From contig CAZWZH010000125.1 in assembly GCA_964638775.1 (NCBI GenBank), positions 1 to 6,646 of the forward strand: DNA of 6,646 nt, in the 5' to 3' direction. Shown here one piece after another: positions 4,750 to 6,646 of the stretch. Position 1 is the first letter of the stretch. Each line of letters opens with the position of its first letter. A program made the translations under genes and the position numbers. The DNA comes from Azophilus sp964638775 (GTDB taxonomy: Bacteria; Pseudomonadota; Gammaproteobacteria; Pseudomonadales; Azotimanducaceae). A model generated the notes under the pieces. It made no database searches. It saw only the letters and a program-made list of their open reading frames with translations, and was not told the origin of the DNA.

Positions 4750-6646
4750 ATGGTACGGATGAAGAGAGCGATTCGTGGAGTCACCGGCCTGCTGTCGCTG
4801 CCGGCGGCGGTCTGCCTTGCCGACGGGCCTCCGGTACTCGAGGAGATCCTGGTGACCGCGACCAAGCGCAGCGCGTCGGTGCAAGACGTGCCACTCGCCG
4901 TATCCGCCATCAGCGGCGACCAGATCGAAGCCCGGGGTTTCCGCGAGTTCAGCGACTACCTCAATACCCTTCCGAGCGTCCATGTCGAAGATACCGGACC
5001 AGCCCGCAACAGCATAAGGATCCGCGGCATCGGCACCGGCGAGTTCGGCTCGCCGCCCACCGTCGCCACCTACTTCGGCGAAGTGCCCACCACCCACACA
5101 GGCCAGCAGATCAACGGCAACGCGAACCCTCGGCTCGTGGACATGGAGCGGCTCGAGGTGCTGCGCGGACCCCAGGGCACCTTGTTCGGCGCCAATGCGC
5201 TTGCCGGCGCCGTGCGCCTGATCCCGGCGGCGCCCAATCTCGAGGAAACCGATGTCGAGGTAAGCGGAAGCTGGTCGACGACCGCCCACGGCGATGACGA
5301 CAACACCCGCTTCGAGGGCATGCTGAACCTGCCCCTGATCGAAGACCGCCTCGCCGTGCGGGTTGTGGGATACGACTACTCGCTGTCCGGTTTCGTGGAC
5401 AACGAGTTTCCCGGCAACCCCCAATTCGACCTTAGCGCCATATTCGGCGTGGCGTTCATCGGCGCACCCTTCCCGCCCGGCACCATCGTTTCCCCCGGCG
5501 TACCCGCATCGACCGCGAAGGATGTCAATCAGGAAGATACGTCCGGGGGCAGGATCAGCCTCCTGTGGCGCTTCACCGACCAACTCGACGTGCGGTTCAC
5601 CTACATGGGACAGGACAGCAGGATGGGTTCCGGATCGCCTGACATCGATTCCAGGATCGGCAAGTACTCGAACTCGCACGGGATAGACCATTTCCAAGGG
5701 CAGGAACTCGGCGATGACCTGAGCATCGCCAACCTGGTCGTCGACTATCGTTTCGAAGGCGTTTCCCTGATTTCCTCGACCTCCTATACGGAGCGCGACC
5801 TCCGGCAGCGGCGCGATGCCTCGACGTTCCCGGTGCTCAATTTCGGCGTCTACTTTCCCTGGGGGCTCAACGACGACCAGGACGACGAAATCCTGAGCCA
5901 GGAGATTCGCTTGCAGTCGGAGAGCGACAGCGCACTGCAATGGCTCGTCGGCGCGTTTTACTCCAAACACGAGCAGTCGTCGTCCCAGTCACTGATCGAC
6001 CACGCCTGCCCGTCCTGCCTGTCCTATACCTTTTTCGGCCCCGGCGGCCCGCTGTTCGAAAGCGCCAAGAGTTTCGATGAGACGCAACTCGCGTTCTTCG
6101 GAGAGGTCACCTATGCGCTCAACGATCACTGGGAGATCGGCGCGGGCGTACGCTACTTCGAGACCGATCTCGAGTTTTTCGAGAGTCAGGTGGGGCTCAT
6201 CGCCGAGTCTCCGTTCCCGCTGCTCGATGAGGGCGACGCGTCCTCCGACCGGGTCAATCCCAAGTTCCAGTTGTCCTATGCGCCCAATGACAGCTTCTTC
6301 GGATACGTGCAGGCCGCACAGGGTTTCCGCACCGGTGTCATCAACGAGACCGTTCCGGCGGGGCCCTGCGGTCCCGAACTGGCCGTACTCGGTGACCTCG
6401 GTCTCACTGAACCGGATACCCTCTGGAACTACGAACTGGGCGGCAAGTGGAGCCTGGGCAACGGCCGTACCACCGTGAACGCCGCCGTCTACCGTGTCGA
6501 CTGGGAGGACATCCAGACGACGCTGCAACTCGCCTGCGGATTCACGCCCATCGTCAACGCCGGCGAAGCCACGGGCGAAGGCGCCGAAGTCGAGGTGACC
6601 GCTCTCCTGACGGAAAACCTGCGCCTGGATCTCGCCGCTTCGTTCA
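4750..6646 (+). CDS. TonB-dependent outer-membrane receptor, C-terminus cut off by window edge
   Basis: This is an energy-coupled outer-membrane beta-barrel that imports a specific ligand using TonB-ExbBD. The frame is open for 632 codons to the window edge. Residues 1-24 look like a signal peptide (MVRMKRAIRG, a short hydrophobic stretch, likely cleavage after CLA). LEEILVTATK (30-39) is the probable TonB box. The plug follows with SVQDVPLAVSAISGDQIEA, then IRIRGIGTG, and the strongly conserved MERLEVLRGPQGTLFGAN (132-149). The rest alternates in beta-barrel style, with aromatic-rich strands such as SYTERD and FFGEVTYAL and a QGFRTG segment near residue 525. DTLWNYELGGKW and the NAGEATGEGAEVEV region near the end are typical of this receptor subtype, so I estimate about 100 residues are missing. 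Two cysteine pairs are visible: C420/C423 and C540/C596. The ligand is not predictable. Same-strand placement after the GMC and MFS genes suggests it imports the locus substrate. Confidence 0.95.
   Translation, partial: MVRMKRAIRGVTGLLSLPAAVCLADGPPVLEEILVTATKRSASVQDVPLAVSAISGDQIEARGFREFSDYLNTLPSVHVEDTGPARNSIRIRGIGTGEFGSPPTVATYFGEVPTTHTGQQINGNANPRLVDMERLEVLRGPQGTLFGANALAGAVRLIPAAPNLEETDVEVSGSWSTTAHGDDDNTRFEGMLNLPLIEDRLAVRVVGYDYSLSGFVDNEFPGNPQFDLSAIFGVAFIGAPFPPGTIVSPGVPASTAKDVNQEDTSGGRISLLWRFTDQLDVRFTYMGQDSRMGSGSPDIDSRIGKYSNSHGIDHFQGQELGDDLSIANLVVDYRFEGVSLISSTSYTERDLRQRRDASTFPVLNFGVYFPWGLNDDQDDEILSQEIRLQSESDSALQWLVGAFYSKHEQSSSQSLIDHACPSCLSYTFFGPGGPLFESAKSFDETQLAFFGEVTYALNDHWEIGAGVRYFETDLEFFESQVGLIAESPFPLLDEGDASSDRVNPKFQLSYAPNDSFFGYVQAAQGFRTGVINETVPAGPCGPELAVLGDLGLTEPDTLWNYELGGKWSLGNGRTTVNAAVYRVDWEDIQTTLQLACGFTPIVNAGEATGEGAEVEVTALLTENLRLDLAASF

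Noticed and set aside
4801..4824. Lipoprotein signal at C22 of the receptor
   Set aside because: The residues before the cysteine (A-A-V) do not fit a lipobox, and TonB receptors normally use signal peptidase I.
4381..5970. Minus-strand open frame of 529 codons across the end of the MFS gene and most of the receptor
   Set aside because: It is in codon register with the receptor, spans two well-supported genes and the gap between them, and its translation shows no recognisable motif. It is an antisense shadow despite its length.

Overview
The window is G+C-rich, gene-dense bacterial DNA. A TonB-dependent outer-membrane receptor at the right end shows a Gram-negative host. The receptor subtype (signal peptide, then an EEILVTATK box, then a plug with RGPQGTLFG) is common in Gammaproteobacteria and sphingomonad-like Alphaproteobacteria with broad catabolic ability. 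I cannot place the organism more closely from this sequence. No tRNA, rRNA, CRISPR array, transposase or integrase is visible.

Layout: two genes run leftward and three run rightward from a divergent intergenic region at 1617-1788. Leftward, in order of transcription, are a small AhpD/carboxymuconolactone-decarboxylase-like protein (1616 to 1029) and, after a 29-base gap, a class A FAD-dependent monooxygenase resembling PhzS (999 to beyond base 1; C-terminus cut off). Rightward are a GMC-family flavin alcohol oxidoreductase (1789-3396), an MFS transporter that overlaps it by four bases at ATGA (3393-4595) and, after a 154-base gap, a TonB-dependent receptor (4750 to beyond the right edge; C-terminus cut off).

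The divergent region holds a perfect 14-bp palindrome made of a tandem 8-mer. It also holds two back-to-back -10-like hexamers, so the two arms may be co-regulated. The 154-base gap before the receptor holds an 8-bp hairpin without a U-tract.

Taken together this looks like a small-molecule uptake and oxidation locus. The receptor would bring a substrate across the outer membrane and the MFS protein would move substrate or product across the inner membrane. The two flavoenzymes (an aromatic-type hydroxylase and an alcohol oxidoreductase) would oxidise it, with the AhpD-like protein in an accessory redox or ring-processing role. The substrate is not revealed by the sequence. Each gene belongs to a known family. 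What may be undescribed is this combination: a PhzS-like hydroxylase with no phenazine genes visible, facing a GMC-MFS-receptor arm across a shared operator candidate. The locus extends past both ends of the window.
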